DNA of 64,000 nt, taken from JAIPEI01 sp964443135 (lineage in GTDB: Bacteria; Desulfobacterota; DSM-4660; Desulfatiglandales; HGW-15). The DNA lies in NCBI GenBank assembly GCA_964443135.1, contig CAYUBQ010000001.1, forward strand, positions 62,001 through 126,000, written 5' to 3'. Each line of letters opens with the position of its first letter. Position 1 is the first letter of the stretch. The notes beneath the pieces are model-generated. The model ran no database searches and was not told the origin of the DNA. It saw only the letters and a program-made list of their open reading frames with translations. Position numbers and translations under genes: made by a program. Shown here piece after piece: positions 8,668-16,939 of this stretch.

Positions 8668-9105
8668 ATGGACGTCAACAAACCCCTGGTCATGCTGGTG
8701 GACGATGAAGTCCCCTTCGTGGAGACCACGAGCAAGCGGCTCGAAAAGCGGAACCTGAACATCCTCCAGGCCTTCAACGGCCGGGAAGCGCTCGAGCGGC
8801 TGAAGGAGCACCGAAACGTGGACGTGATCGTCCTGGACGTGAAAATGCCCGGGATGGACGGCATCGAGACCCTCCAGGAGATCAAGAAGGCATCGCCCCT
8901 GAGCGAGGTGATCATGCTGACCGGTCACGCCACGGTGGAGTCGGCCATCGAGGGCATGAAGCTCGGCGCCTTCGACTACCTGATGAAGCCCTGCGAGATC
9001 GAGCAGCTGGTCTCCAAGGTGGAGGAGGCCACGAAGAAAAAGCGGGAGCACGAAGAAAAGATCAGGGAGGCCAAGGTTCGGGAGGCGTTGTCCCAGCACG
9101 GATGA
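8668..9105 (+). CDS. Stand-alone receiver protein with charged C-terminal tail
   Basis: A 145-residue protein consisting of one receiver domain (about 6-122) and a lysine/glutamate-rich helical tail (about 123-145) that looks like a coiled coil. The acidic pair D12/D13, acceptor D57, T in MLTGHA and the KP motif (LMKPC) are all intact. There is no DNA-binding or enzymatic output domain, so it probably relays phosphate or acts through protein contact. It closely resembles the receiver protein at 29449-29859, including the tail pattern KKK...EEKIR, so the two are paralogues. It is the first gene after the sigma-54-like promoter at 8590, and a kinase gene and an NtrC-type regulator follow. Confidence 0.93.
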   Translation: MDVNKPLVMLVDDEVPFVETTSKRLEKRNLNILQAFNGREALERLKEHRNVDVIVLDVKMPGMDGIETLQEIKKASPLSEVIMLTGHATVESAIEGMKLGAFDYLMKPCEIEQLVSKVEEATKKKREHEEKIREAKVREALSQHG

Positions 9106-9224
9106 CACCATCGTGAGACGGGCCTCCTGCGGCTCACCCGACCGTCCGGCATCTTCCTCCTGGTGCCGGACGCGCTAACCTCTCGCAGCTCCTTCGAGAC
9201 CCTCCGGCCGGGATCGACCAAACC

Positions 9225-10706
9225 ATGTGGGAGCGGATCCCCCTTCGAACACGCATCTACATCATTCTGGCCGCACTCGTGACGATCTCGCTGACCGGGG
9301 GCGTGGTGACGGTGTGGTACACCTATCGCCTGGAAACCCTCCTCACCCAGGTCATCGATCGGCACGTGGCCGCATACCAGGCGGCCGAGGCCCTGGAAAC
9401 CGCCCTGGTCAACCAGAAGGGGTTCGTCTCTTACTATTTCCTGGACGGGGACCCCGACTGGCTGCGCCAGCTCGGCAAGTACAGGCAGGTGTTCGAGGAG
9501 CGTCTGGAAGAGTCCCGCACCCTGATCGACTCCCAGCGACAGAAGGCGGTCATCGACCGGATCGAGACCCGTTACCGCGGCTACACTGCGTCCAAGGACC
9601 GGGTGATCGCCCTCTACAAGGCCGGAAACCGCGGGCGGGGCTCCCGGCTCCACAGGGAGGTGCGGGAGTCCTTCTTCGAGATCCTCGAGCTCTGCCGCCG
9701 GTACAAGGACCTCCACACGCAACGCATTGCACAGGCGCGCAGGCACAGCTACGCCGAGGCCTCCCGGCTTCGTGTGATCGCGGTGACGGGCATGTTCATC
9801 GCCTTCCTTCTGGCGCTGCTGCTGGTCTTCGTCCTGGTTTATCAGATCCTGGGTCCGGTGCGGCGTCTCGCTGTGGAGGCCGGCCGGGAAGGGGGCGCCC
9901 CGGACCGATCCCGGGACGAGGTTCAGACCCTGAGCCGAAGCGTTCGAGGCCTGATCCAGGAGTACGACCACACCCACTCCGAGCTGGAAAAGAGCCGGGA
10001 GACGCTTCTCCAGGCCGAGAAGCTGGCGCTCGTGGGAAAGCTCGCCGCCGGGGTCGCACACAGCATCCGGAACCCGCTCACCTCGGTCAACATGCGCCTC
10101 TTTTCGCTCGGGCGAACGCTCCAGCTGGAGGGCCCCCAGAAGGAAGACTTCGAGGTGATCGCGGAGGAGATCCGCCACATCGACACCATCGTCCAGAACT
10201 TTCTCGAGTTCTCCCGCCGCCCGAAGCTCCACCCGCAGCCCGTCAATCCCTCCGAGCTCGTGGACACGACCCTCCAGCTCCTTCACCACCGCCTCAACTC
10301 TTACGAGGTCGAGGTCCGGGTCGAACGGGGAGTGACCCCCCTCCCCATGATCCACGCCGACCCGGAGCAGCTCAAGGAGGTCCTGGTGAACCTCATCGTC
10401 AACGCCTGCGAGGCCATGGGCCGGGGCGGCGGCGTCGTGATCCGGGAGGACGTCCTGGATCAGCCCAGGGGGGGGCGGGTCGTCCGGATCCGGGTGGTGG
10501 ACAGCGGCCCCGGTATTCCGGAGGCCCTCCAGGACAAAATCCTGCAGCCCTTCTTCACGACCAAGGACGAAGGCACAGGCCTGGGCCTCAGCATCGCGGC
10601 CCGGATCCTGGAGGAGCACGGCGGGTTTCTCGACGTGGAATCCAAGGAGGGGGAGGGGACCACCTTTACGATCATCCTGCCCCTGGGAGAGATCATCCAT
10701 GAGTAG
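9225..10706 (+). CDS. Membrane sensor histidine kinase
   Basis: A 493-residue kinase. TM helices at about 7-29 and 185-208 flank a mostly helical periplasmic sensor of ~155 residues (four-helix-bundle-like). A linker leads to HisKA with the H box KLAAGVAHSIRNPL (about 272-285), then a HATPase domain with N box (NLIVNACEAM), G1 (DSGPGI), F (LQPFFTTK) and G2 (GTGLGLSIA). The last codons overlap the start of the next gene by 8 bp, so kinase and NtrC-type regulator are translationally coupled and surely form a pair. A hairpin (GTCCGGCA at 9144-9151 with TGCCGGAC at 9164-9171) sits in the 119-bp gap after the receiver gene and may process or dampen the transcript. Confidence 0.95.
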   Translation: MWERIPLRTRIYIILAALVTISLTGGVVTVWYTYRLETLLTQVIDRHVAAYQAAEALETALVNQKGFVSYYFLDGDPDWLRQLGKYRQVFEERLEESRTLIDSQRQKAVIDRIETRYRGYTASKDRVIALYKAGNRGRGSRLHREVRESFFEILELCRRYKDLHTQRIAQARRHSYAEASRLRVIAVTGMFIAFLLALLLVFVLVYQILGPVRRLAVEAGREGGAPDRSRDEVQTLSRSVRGLIQEYDHTHSELEKSRETLLQAEKLALVGKLAAGVAHSIRNPLTSVNMRLFSLGRTLQLEGPQKEDFEVIAEEIRHIDTIVQNFLEFSRRPKLHPQPVNPSELVDTTLQLLHHRLNSYEVEVRVERGVTPLPMIHADPEQLKEVLVNLIVNACEAMGRGGGVVIREDVLDQPRGGRVVRIRVVDSGPGIPEALQDKILQPFFTTKDEGTGLGLSIAARILEEHGGFLDVESKEGEGTTFTIILPLGEIIHE

Positions 10707-12135
10707 AATCCTGATCATCGACGACGACGACCAGCTTCGAAGAAGCTTCGAGAAGCTCCTCCGGGAGGAGGGCTACGAGGTCCGCAGCGCGGCCTCCGGA
10801 GAGACGGGCCTGCAGCAGGTTCGAAAGGAGATGCCCGATCTCGTCATGCTGGACATGAGGCTTCCGGGAATGAACGGGTTCGAGACCTTCAAGCACCTCC
10901 ACGACCTGGAACCCAAGCTGTCCGTGATCATCATGACCGCTTACGGGACCACGGAGACGGCCATCGAGGCCACCAAGATGGGGGCGCACGACTACATCCT
11001 GAAGCCGTTCGACATCCCGGACATGCTCAAGGTCGTCCGGCAGGCGCTCGAGGCGGGCCGGTTCATGCGATCCCGGGTGGACATGGACGCCCTGACCGAG
11101 GACATCCAGGGCGAGGCCATCATCGGCCGAAGCCGGGCCATGCAGGACGTCTACAAGGCGATCGGCCGGGTCTCGCCGACGGAGGCCACCGTGCTCATCC
11201 GCGGGGAGTCCGGGACCGGCAAGGAGCTCGTGGCCCGGGCCATCTACCAGCACAGCCTTCGCGCCCACCGCCCGTTTCTCGTCATCAACTGCGTGGCCAT
11301 TCCCGAGAACCTCCTGGAGAGCGAGCTCTTCGGCTACGAAAAGGGCGCCTTCACCGGCGCGGCCCACCGCCGCGTGGGGAAGGTGGAGCAGGCGCACGGC
11401 GGGACGGTCTTCCTGGACGAGATCGGAGACATGCCCTTCAGCATCCAGGCCAAGATCCTGCGCCTCCTGCAGGAGAGGAGCATCGAGCGGCTCGGCGGGC
11501 GGGAGACCATTCCGGTGGACGTGCGCATCGTCGCCGCCACGAACAGAGACCTGGAGCGGGCCCTCGAGGAGGGCCGGTTCCGGGAGGACCTCTACTATCG
11601 CCTCAAGGTGGTGACCATCTGGCTTCCGCCCCTGAGGGAGCGCATCGACGACATCCCCCGGCTCTCCCGGTACTTTCTCTCCCGCCACGCAGCCGACGTG
11701 GGCGTGGACAGGCCGATGCTCACCGAGGAGGCCAAGGAGGTGCTCAAGGGCTACTCGTGGCCGGGGAACGTCCGCGAGCTGGCCAACACCCTCCAGAAAG
11801 CCCTCATCTTCAACCGCGGGGCGCCCATCCGTCCCGAGGACGTGAGCCAGGCCATCAGCAACCGCAACGAGGCACGAAAGAGCGCCAACGACCCGGAGCG
11901 GGCGATTCGGCAGTGGGTCCACGAGTCCCTGGACTCGGGGCCTCAGGAGCATTTGTTCGACCGGTGCATGGACCGCTTCGCGAGCGTTCTGATCAGCGAG
12001 GCCCTCCTGGCGACGGGCGGCAACCGTTCCAAGGCGGCCAAGCTCCTGGGGCTGTCCAGGCCCACGCTGCACTCCAAGATCGAGAAGTACAACCTCCGCT
12101 TCGAAACCACCATCCGTGAAGAGAGCGGGGCCTGA
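10699..12135 (+). CDS. Sigma-54-dependent response regulator, NtrC family
   Basis: A 478-residue activator. The receiver has D8/D9, acceptor D52 and LKPFD. The AAA+ domain (about 140-375) carries Walker A GESGTGKE, the intact GAFTGA loop and VFLDEIGD. A linker longer than usual (about 390-435) precedes the Fis-type helix-turn-helix (GGNRSKAAKLLGLSRPTLHSK). It overlaps the kinase gene by 8 bp. The palindrome TTTACA-N3-TGTAAA lies both upstream of its operon (8494) and 22 bp after its stop codon (12158), each ahead of a sigma-54-like promoter. I infer that this protein binds that palindrome and controls its own operon, the CBS-ACT genes and the operon at 26833. Direct proof is lacking. Confidence 0.96.
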   Translation: MSRILIIDDDDQLRRSFEKLLREEGYEVRSAASGETGLQQVRKEMPDLVMLDMRLPGMNGFETFKHLHDLEPKLSVIIMTAYGTTETAIEATKMGAHDYILKPFDIPDMLKVVRQALEAGRFMRSRVDMDALTEDIQGEAIIGRSRAMQDVYKAIGRVSPTEATVLIRGESGTGKELVARAIYQHSLRAHRPFLVINCVAIPENLLESELFGYEKGAFTGAAHRRVGKVEQAHGGTVFLDEIGDMPFSIQAKILRLLQERSIERLGGRETIPVDVRIVAATNRDLERALEEGRFREDLYYRLKVVTIWLPPLRERIDDIPRLSRYFLSRHAADVGVDRPMLTEEAKEVLKGYSWPGNVRELANTLQKALIFNRGAPIRPEDVSQAISNRNEARKSANDPERAIRQWVHESLDSGPQEHLFDRCMDRFASVLISEALLATGGNRSKAAKLLGLSRPTLHSKIEKYNLRFETTIREESGA

Positions 12136-12157
12136 GCCGGACGCCCGGCCCCCGGCC

Positions 12158-12172
12158 TTTACAGGCTGTAAA
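12158..12172 (+). promoter_or_regulatory. Putative enhancer (upstream activator site) 2
   Basis: Perfect palindrome TTTACA-N3-TGTAAA followed four bases later by TCCGACA, as at 8494 and 26476. Its centre is ~127 bp upstream of the -12 element at 12291-12292. Confidence 0.7.
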
Positions 12173-12277
12173 GCCCTCCGACAGCGCATGGACGCGCCCC
12201 TTGCACCCGACCGCACGGCCCCTCAAAATATCCCAACGAAATCGATTGGTTTTCACCCACTCGCTGGGGCCGCATCC

Positions 12278-12293
12278 TGGCACAGCGGTTGCT
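12278..12293 (+). promoter_or_regulatory. Putative sigma-54 promoter 2
   Basis: TGGCAC, five bases, then TTGCT gives GG-N10-GC, a near-consensus -24/-12 promoter. It would produce a leader of about 185 nt before the CBS-ACT gene at 12488. The rest of 12136-12487 shows no gene. Confidence 0.75.
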
Positions 12294-12487
12294 ACCCCTT
12301 CTTCCTGTCCCGTTGTCTCAACGATCACGGCGGCCGGTTCGACGCGGTCTGTCTTCACACCGGCGGGCTCGACTCAACCTGCTCTGCCCGCCCTGGTTGA
12401 ACTGGAGATTGTGGTGTGATAGCCTGGCGATATCCTTGCGCACAGGGCCCTGCGATTGTCGGGCAAGGCTCACAAGGAGGGAACGAC

Positions 12488-13165
12488 ATGCTGGTCAAAA
12501 ACTGGATGAACAGGAACATCATCACCGTCGACGCCAACGAGTCCATGCTCGACACCATCAATCTGATCAAGAAGCACGACATGCTCATGCTGCCCGTGAT
12601 GCGCAACGGCGAGCTGGTGGGCGTGGTCACGGACCGGGACCTCAAGAGGGCCTCGGCGTCCGACGCCACCACCCTGGAGGTGCACGAGCTCATGTACATC
12701 CTCTCCAAGATCAAGGTGAAGGAGATCATGAGCCGGCCGCCGGTCACGGTGCCTTTCGATTACACCCTCGAAGAGACTGCGGAGATCCTCCTGAACAACA
12801 AGATCTCCGGTGTGCCCGTGGTGGATCACGGCGGCCAGGTCTTGGGGACCATCTCCCAGAACGAGCTGTTCCGGGCCGTGCTCTCGGTCACGGGTCTCGA
12901 AAAGCGGGGAGTCCAGTTCGCCTTCGAGCTCGAGGACAGCTCCGGGTCCATCAAGGTGGTGGCGGACGTGATCCGCGACTACGGGGGCCGGATCGCCAGC
13001 ATCCTCTCGTCCTACGAGCGGGCGCCCGAGGGACACCGGAACGTCTACGTCCGGATGTACGGGGTGGACCGCAGCAGGCTCGAGGAGCTCGTCGCGAAGC
13101 TCAAGAAACAGGCCAAGGTGCTCTACATGGTGGATCACCGCGAAGACCGACGGGAGATTTACTGA
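12488..13165 (+). CDS. CBS-CBS-ACT regulatory protein (AcuB-like), paralogue 1
   Basis: A 225-residue cytoplasmic protein. Two CBS motifs occupy about 1-60 (NWMNRNIITVDAN ... GELVGVVTDRDLKRA) and 78-140 (IMSRPPVTVPFDYT ... GQVLGTISQNELFRA). A C-terminal ACT-like module (about 150-215) begins GVQFAFELEDSSGSIK. This layout matches AcuB-type proteins, which sense adenine nucleotides and possibly amino acids; the target here is unknown. The start is set by AAGGAGGGA upstream of the ATG. It follows the enhancer and sigma-54-like promoter at 12158 and 12278, and the stress protein gene starts 4 bp after its stop, so the two form an operon. The protein at 13807 is a close paralogue. Confidence 0.92.
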   Translation: MLVKNWMNRNIITVDANESMLDTINLIKKHDMLMLPVMRNGELVGVVTDRDLKRASASDATTLEVHELMYILSKIKVKEIMSRPPVTVPFDYTLEETAEILLNNKISGVPVVDHGGQVLGTISQNELFRAVLSVTGLEKRGVQFAFELEDSSGSIKVVADVIRDYGGRIASILSSYERAPEGHRNVYVRMYGVDRSRLEELVAKLKKQAKVLYMVDHREDRREIY

Positions 13166-13169
13166 CGCC

Positions 13170-13637
13170 ATGCAGGATCGTTTTCGCAAACCACCGGCAG
13201 AAGGGGAGGGCGGCCCCTTGTTCGAGACCATCCTGGTCCCGACCGACCTCCATGAAAAGACACTGCGGGCCCTGGACGTTTCCGTGCGAATGGCCCTGCG
13301 GGAGCAGGGACGCATCCTTCTCCTCCACGTCATCGAGACCATCGAGGACGACGAGGAGGAGGCATTCGACGCCTTCTACGAGCGACTGCGAACGCGGGCC
13401 GAGACCAAGCTGAACGACATGGCGGCCCGCTACGCCGACCGGCAGGTTCGGATCGACCGCCACATCGTGCTCGGGAAACGGGTGCGGGAGATCGTCGAGT
13501 TTGCCGGACGGCAGGCGGTGGACGTCATCGTTCTCCGGTCCCACAAGATCGACCCGGCGAACCCGGCCGAAGGATGGGCCACCATCAGCTACCGGGTGGC
13601 CATCCTGGCTCCCTGTCCCGTCCTGATGGTCAAGTGA
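13170..13637 (+). CDS. Universal stress protein (UspA family), degenerate ATP site
   Basis: A 155-residue Usp-fold protein. The core begins FETILVPTDLHEKTLRALDV and ends ILAPCPVLMVK, both typical. The family ATP-binding signature (G-x2-G-x9-G-S/T) is not recognisable: the corresponding stretch reads SHKIDPANPAEGWATIS. I therefore expect a non-ATP-binding Usp. The first ATG at 13170 gives ~16 residues before the conserved core; a TTG at 13218 with GGGGAGGG seven bases upstream would begin exactly at the core and is a real alternative. The gene sits between two CBS-ACT paralogues and is probably co-transcribed with the first. The role is likely stress or energy-state response. Confidence 0.88.
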   Translation: MQDRFRKPPAEGEGGPLFETILVPTDLHEKTLRALDVSVRMALREQGRILLLHVIETIEDDEEEAFDAFYERLRTRAETKLNDMAARYADRQVRIDRHIVLGKRVREIVEFAGRQAVDVIVLRSHKIDPANPAEGWATISYRVAILAPCPVLMVK

Positions 13638-13673
13638 ACGCGGACCGGGGACCCTTCGAGGGCAGGGATTCCA

Positions 13674-13781
13674 TGATGGAGTCGTAAGATGCCCCAGGCC
13701 TTGAGATCTGCCCTGGAAATATCCACAGGCACCGGCGTTTTTTCCAGCGGCGGGTGAGCGGGTTTTTGCGAATCCGTCATT
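13674..13781 (+). repeat. Dispersed ~105-bp palindromic-ended repeat, copy A
   Basis: It starts GATGGAGTCGTAAGATGCCC and ends GCGGGTTTTTGCGAATCCGTC. The two ends are imperfect inverted repeats of each other, and the core contains TTGAGATCTGCCC. The same unit recurs in the 47.3-49.3 kb region. This copy fills most of the gap between the stress protein gene and the second CBS-ACT gene. Confidence 0.9.
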
Positions 13782-13806
13782 CCACGAGACGGAAGGAGGA
13801 GAGCGG

Positions 13807-14487
13807 ATGCTGGTCAGGAACTGGATGAGCAAGGACGTGGTCACCATCGGGCCGGAGGAGAGCATGCTCAAGGCGGTGAACCTCATGAAGGAGGAGGACA
13901 TCCGCATGCTGCCCGTCCTGAAAGACGGAAATCTCGTCGGCGTGGTGACGGATCGGGACGTCAAGCGGGCCTCGGCCTCGGATGCGAGCACCCTGGAAAT
14001 CCACGAGCTCATGTACCTCATCTCCAAGGTCAAGGTCCGGGACATCATGTCCAAGAAGGTGACAACGGTCCCCGACGATTTCACCGTGGAGGAGGCGGCC
14101 GAGGTCATGCTCGAGAACCGGATCTCCGGGGTCCCGGTCCTGAACAAGGAGGAACGGGTCGTGGGTGTGATCACCCAGACCGACCTGTTCAAGGTCCTCA
14201 TCACCATCACCGGCGTGGAGAAGCAGGGGATCCAGTTCGCCTTCCTCCTCGAGGACGAGTCCGGAAGCATCAAGGAGGTGGCGGACGTCATGCGGAAGTA
14301 CGGAGGCCGGCTCGCCAGCATCAGGACCTCCTACGAGGACGCTCCGGAAGGCTTCCGCAAGAGCTACATCCGCATGTACGGCGTGGACCGGTTCAAGCTG
14401 GAGGATCTGAAGAAGGAGCTCCACGACACGGCCCGTGTCCTCTACATGGTCGACCACCGCGAAGGCAAGCGCGAGATTTACGAGTAA
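13807..14487 (+). CDS. CBS-CBS-ACT regulatory protein (AcuB-like), paralogue 2
   Basis: A 226-residue paralogue of the protein at 12488, colinear over its whole length: NWMSKDVVTIGPEES, GNLVGVVTDRDVKRASASDAS, IMSKKVTTVPDDFT, ISGVPVLNKEERVVGVITQTDLF, then the ACT-like part from GIQFAFLLEDESGSIK to MVDHREGKREIYE. The ATG follows GGAAGGAGGAGAG. A repeat element (13674-13781) lies directly upstream, so the gene either reads through from the upstream operon or uses a promoter within or beside the repeat; I saw no clear promoter. The pair looks like a tandem duplication that encloses the stress protein gene. Confidence 0.92.
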   Translation: MLVRNWMSKDVVTIGPEESMLKAVNLMKEEDIRMLPVLKDGNLVGVVTDRDVKRASASDASTLEIHELMYLISKVKVRDIMSKKVTTVPDDFTVEEAAEVMLENRISGVPVLNKEERVVGVITQTDLFKVLITITGVEKQGIQFAFLLEDESGSIKEVADVMRKYGGRLASIRTSYEDAPEGFRKSYIRMYGVDRFKLEDLKKELHDTARVLYMVDHREGKREIYE

Positions 14488-14505
14488 CCCGCCCGACGAA
14501 GGTCC

Positions 14506-14525
14506 GAGGCGGGCTGTCCCGCCTT
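14506..14525 (+). terminator. Hairpin after CBS-ACT paralogue 2
   Basis: An eight-base left arm GAGGCGGG and right arm CCCGCCTT (one mismatch) close a four-base loop, 18 bases after the stop. It lacks a long T run, so termination is plausible but not certain. Confidence 0.45.
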
Positions 14526-14583
14526 CCGTTCGACCCGCTCGAGAGCCCGTATTCACGGCAAGAGAGGCCCGGCCCGGAAACCC

Positions 14584-14643
14584 CGGTGTCGGGCGCCGGT
14601 TTCTCCCCCGGTCGTTTCCACCCTGGAAAAGTTCCCGACACCG
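14584..14643. repeat. Inverted repeat with 10-bp perfect arms
   Basis: CGGTGTCGGG (14584-14593) and CCCGACACCG (14634-14643) are exact reverse complements separated by 40 bases. It lies in the 488-base gene-free stretch 14488-14975, before the catabolic operon. It may be an operator pair or a transcript stem; nothing in the sequence decides which. Apart from this repeat, the hairpin at 14506 and the promoter at 14879, I see nothing in the stretch. Confidence 0.45.
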
Positions 14644-14878
14644 CGACCCCCTTTCCGGCATGAACCCGGCCCTGGAGAGGTCCTTCATTCACAAGCAATA
14701 ACAGAAATTTACGATCCCAACAGTCCGTCGGCGAGCTCGGGGACCGGGTCGCCCTCTTGCAGAAAAAGGATTCCGGACCATTGTCTGCGTTCCGCTCATC
14801 TATGACCGCGCCTCTGCTCACCGCCGCGAATCCGTCAAAGACCAATCCGCCCCCTTGGAAAATCCTGTCAATCCAGGC

Positions 14879-14905
14879 TTGACACAGAGTCCCACTTTTT
14901 AATAC
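14879..14905 (+). promoter_or_regulatory. Putative sigma-70 promoter of the catabolic operon
   Basis: TTGACA (14879-14884) and TAATAC (14900-14905) are both close to consensus, but the spacer is only 15 bases. Such short spacing often marks promoters that need an activator. The first gene starts at 14976. Confidence 0.45.
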
Positions 14906-14975
14906 GCTCGTACCATAATTGATATGCACCCGGTTCGTGACACCCCTGCACCGCCCACCCCGCACAGGAGCTCCC

Positions 14976-16343
14976 ATGCAGGCGCCCACACCTCTGACCC
15001 AGCTGTGTCGCTTCTTTTCAAGTGCAACGCTCTCCCGCCTTCCCTCCGGAACCGTGGCGCAGGCCAGGCGCGTTCTTCTCGACACTGCCGGCGTCATGGT
15101 TGCGGGTGCCTCCCGAGCGGAGGTGGACGCCTGTGCTGAAAAGCTTTCTCGGGGGCCCACCGAAGCCGGCACCGTGATCTGCCCCGGCCGCATCGAGGCC
15201 TTCTCCCCCTTCTACGCAGCCCTGATCGGCGGCATGACCGGATCCGGCCTCGAGTATGAGGAAGGAAACGCCCGGGCCATGGGCCACCCGGCCGTGCAGA
15301 TTGTCCCGGCACTGCTGGCCGCCGCCCAGGACCTCGATGTGCCCGGTGAAAGGCTTCTCCTGGCTCTCATCGGGGGTTACGAGACAGCGTCAAGGGTCAG
15401 CAGGGCCTCGAACATGCGGAAAGGCCTGCACCCCACCGGCACGTGGGGGGTCGTCGGCTGCGCCGTGGGGGTGGGTCTGTTACACGACCGTTCGCCTTCC
15501 GAGCTGGAAGCCCTCGCCCATCTCTCCGCGTCGTACGCCTTTTCTCCTTACGTCAAAAACTCCTTTGCCGGCTGGAACGCCGCCTCCACCTTCGCCGCCC
15601 TGGCCAACCACCTGGGGATCCTCTCCAACATGTTCCTCGACGCCGGCCTCAGGGCCGATCCGGGAGCCCTCGAGATGACCTTCTCCCGGTTCCTCTCCGA
15701 GGGGTTCGAGCCTGAAGCCCTCTCCCGGGGCCTGGGCGACCGGTACGCGATCGAGGAGAACTACTTCAAGCCTTATCCCACCTGCCGCTTCACCCATCCG
15801 GCCCTGGAGGCCCTGAAAGCGGCTTTGGCCGGTGCGACCGTGATGCCGCAGGAGGTCGAACGCATCACCGTTCACAGCTTCGGGGCCGCGGTGCACTCGG
15901 GGGGGCACCGGCCCTCCAACGCGGAGGCCCTCCGGTTCTCAGTGCCCTATCTCCTGGCGGTCCTGATGCACCGGGGCGGGGTTGGACTGGGTGTTCTCGA
16001 CGACGACCTGGTCCGGGAGGAAGCCGTTCGCGAGCTGGCAGGGAGGGTTGACCTGGTCCTCTCCGAGGAATACGAGGCCATGCGCCCGGAACGGAGCCCG
16101 GCCCGGGTCACCTTGAGCCTCCGGGACGGTCGCGAGCTCACCGCCGAGGTGTTGGACTGCCTTGGGGATCCGCCGGACCCTCTGACCGATGACGACCTTC
16201 AGCGCAAGTTCCTCTCCCTGACGGAGAGCACCCTGGGCAGCCGTCGGGCCCGCTCCTTCCTGGACGGTCTCGAGGAACTGCGGGAGGTCCCGGGCGTCCG
16301 CTCATGGATCCAAACCCTGCAGCCGGAGAAGACCAAGACATGA
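14976..16343 (+). CDS. MmgE/PrpD family protein
   Basis: A 455-residue protein spanning the all-helical N-terminal and smaller C-terminal domains of the MmgE/PrpD fold. Landmarks are VLLDTAGVMVAGAS near the N-terminus, GHPAVQIVPALLAAAQ, LHPTGTWGVVG and NYFKPYPTCRFTHPALEAL. Characterised members are 2-methylcitrate dehydratase, cis-aconitate decarboxylase and iminodisuccinate epimerase, so the reaction here could be dehydration, decarboxylation or epimerisation of a multi-carboxylate; the sequence does not settle it. The ATG at 14976 has AGGAG seven bases upstream. It is the first gene of an operon encoding a TRAP transporter and oxidative enzymes, and its stop overlaps the regulator gene (ATGA). 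No 2-methylcitrate synthase gene is nearby, which argues against a plain propionate pathway. Confidence 0.9.
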   Translation: MQAPTPLTQLCRFFSSATLSRLPSGTVAQARRVLLDTAGVMVAGASRAEVDACAEKLSRGPTEAGTVICPGRIEAFSPFYAALIGGMTGSGLEYEEGNARAMGHPAVQIVPALLAAAQDLDVPGERLLLALIGGYETASRVSRASNMRKGLHPTGTWGVVGCAVGVGLLHDRSPSELEALAHLSASYAFSPYVKNSFAGWNAASTFAALANHLGILSNMFLDAGLRADPGALEMTFSRFLSEGFEPEALSRGLGDRYAIEENYFKPYPTCRFTHPALEALKAALAGATVMPQEVERITVHSFGAAVHSGGHRPSNAEALRFSVPYLLAVLMHRGGVGLGVLDDDLVREEAVRELAGRVDLVLSEEYEAMRPERSPARVTLSLRDGRELTAEVLDCLGDPPDPLTDDDLQRKFLSLTESTLGSRRARSFLDGLEELREVPGVRSWIQTLQPEKTKT

Positions 16344-16891
16344 GCCTGGAACGAGGCGAGATGCTGCAGAGAATAGGCTCCCGCATCCGGGCGGAGAGAA
16401 AGCGTCTAGGCCTGACCCTGGAAACCCTTGCGGCCAAGGTCGGGGTCAGCAAGATGACTCTCCAGAGAATCGAAACCGGCGCCACGTCGCCCTCCATCGT
16501 CACCTTGACCGACCTCTCCTTCCACCTCAAGCAGCCCATCGAAGTCCTGATTCGGGAAGGCGAGCCCAACGTCCTTTTGCTCGAGAAGGACAAGCAGGAC
16601 ACCCTGTTCGATCCGGAGAGCGGCATCCGCGTGCTCGCCCCACGGGGCCTCGTATCCGAGCGGGTAACCATCACCTGCGCCAGGCTGGGTCAGGGCACCG
16701 TAATCGAGACCCACGTGAACCGCGGTTTCGAGTGGGCCTACCTGATCCGGGGAAGGGCCGTGGTGACAGTGGGCCCAGAGGAGTATCCCGTCGAGAAAGG
16801 GGACGCCATCTTTTACGACGCGCACTACCCCCACTCGATTCGAGTGCTGGAGGCCGTTCAGTATGTCGGCCTCTTCCTGCACGACGAGTAG
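16340..16891 (+). CDS. XRE-family transcriptional regulator with C-terminal cupin
   Basis: A 183-residue regulator. The N-terminal helix-turn-helix (about 8-62) reads IGSRIRAERKRLGLTLETLA and KVGVSKMTLQRIETGATSPS. The C-terminal cupin (about 105-180) includes FEWAYLIRGRAVVTVG and KGDAIFYDAHYPHSIRVL and probably binds a small-molecule effector. Its ATG overlaps the MmgE/PrpD stop codon (ATGA), giving translational coupling, and the TRAP genes follow 48 bp later. It is the obvious candidate for substrate-dependent control of the operon, perhaps acting at the promoter at 14879 or the inverted repeat at 14584. Proteins of this type can activate or repress. Confidence 0.93.
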   Translation: MSLERGEMLQRIGSRIRAERKRLGLTLETLAAKVGVSKMTLQRIETGATSPSIVTLTDLSFHLKQPIEVLIREGEPNVLLLEKDKQDTLFDPESGIRVLAPRGLVSERVTITCARLGQGTVIETHVNRGFEWAYLIRGRAVVTVGPEEYPVEKGDAIFYDAHYPHSIRVLEAVQYVGLFLHDE

Positions 16892-16939
16892 GGGTGAAAC
16901 CATTGGAAACCCTTTAACGCAACATAAGGAGGATGGGAG

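Noticed and set aside
14826..14838. Fragment GCGAATCCGTCAA resembling the right end of the dispersed repeat
   Set aside because: Only 13 bases match, with no flanking similarity to the rest of the element. It may be chance.
14976..16343. 2-methylcitrate dehydratase of a propionate (prp) cluster
   Set aside because: No citrate-synthase-like or PrpB/PrpC gene is present and the neighbours fit hydroxyacid oxidation, so only the broad family is claimed.
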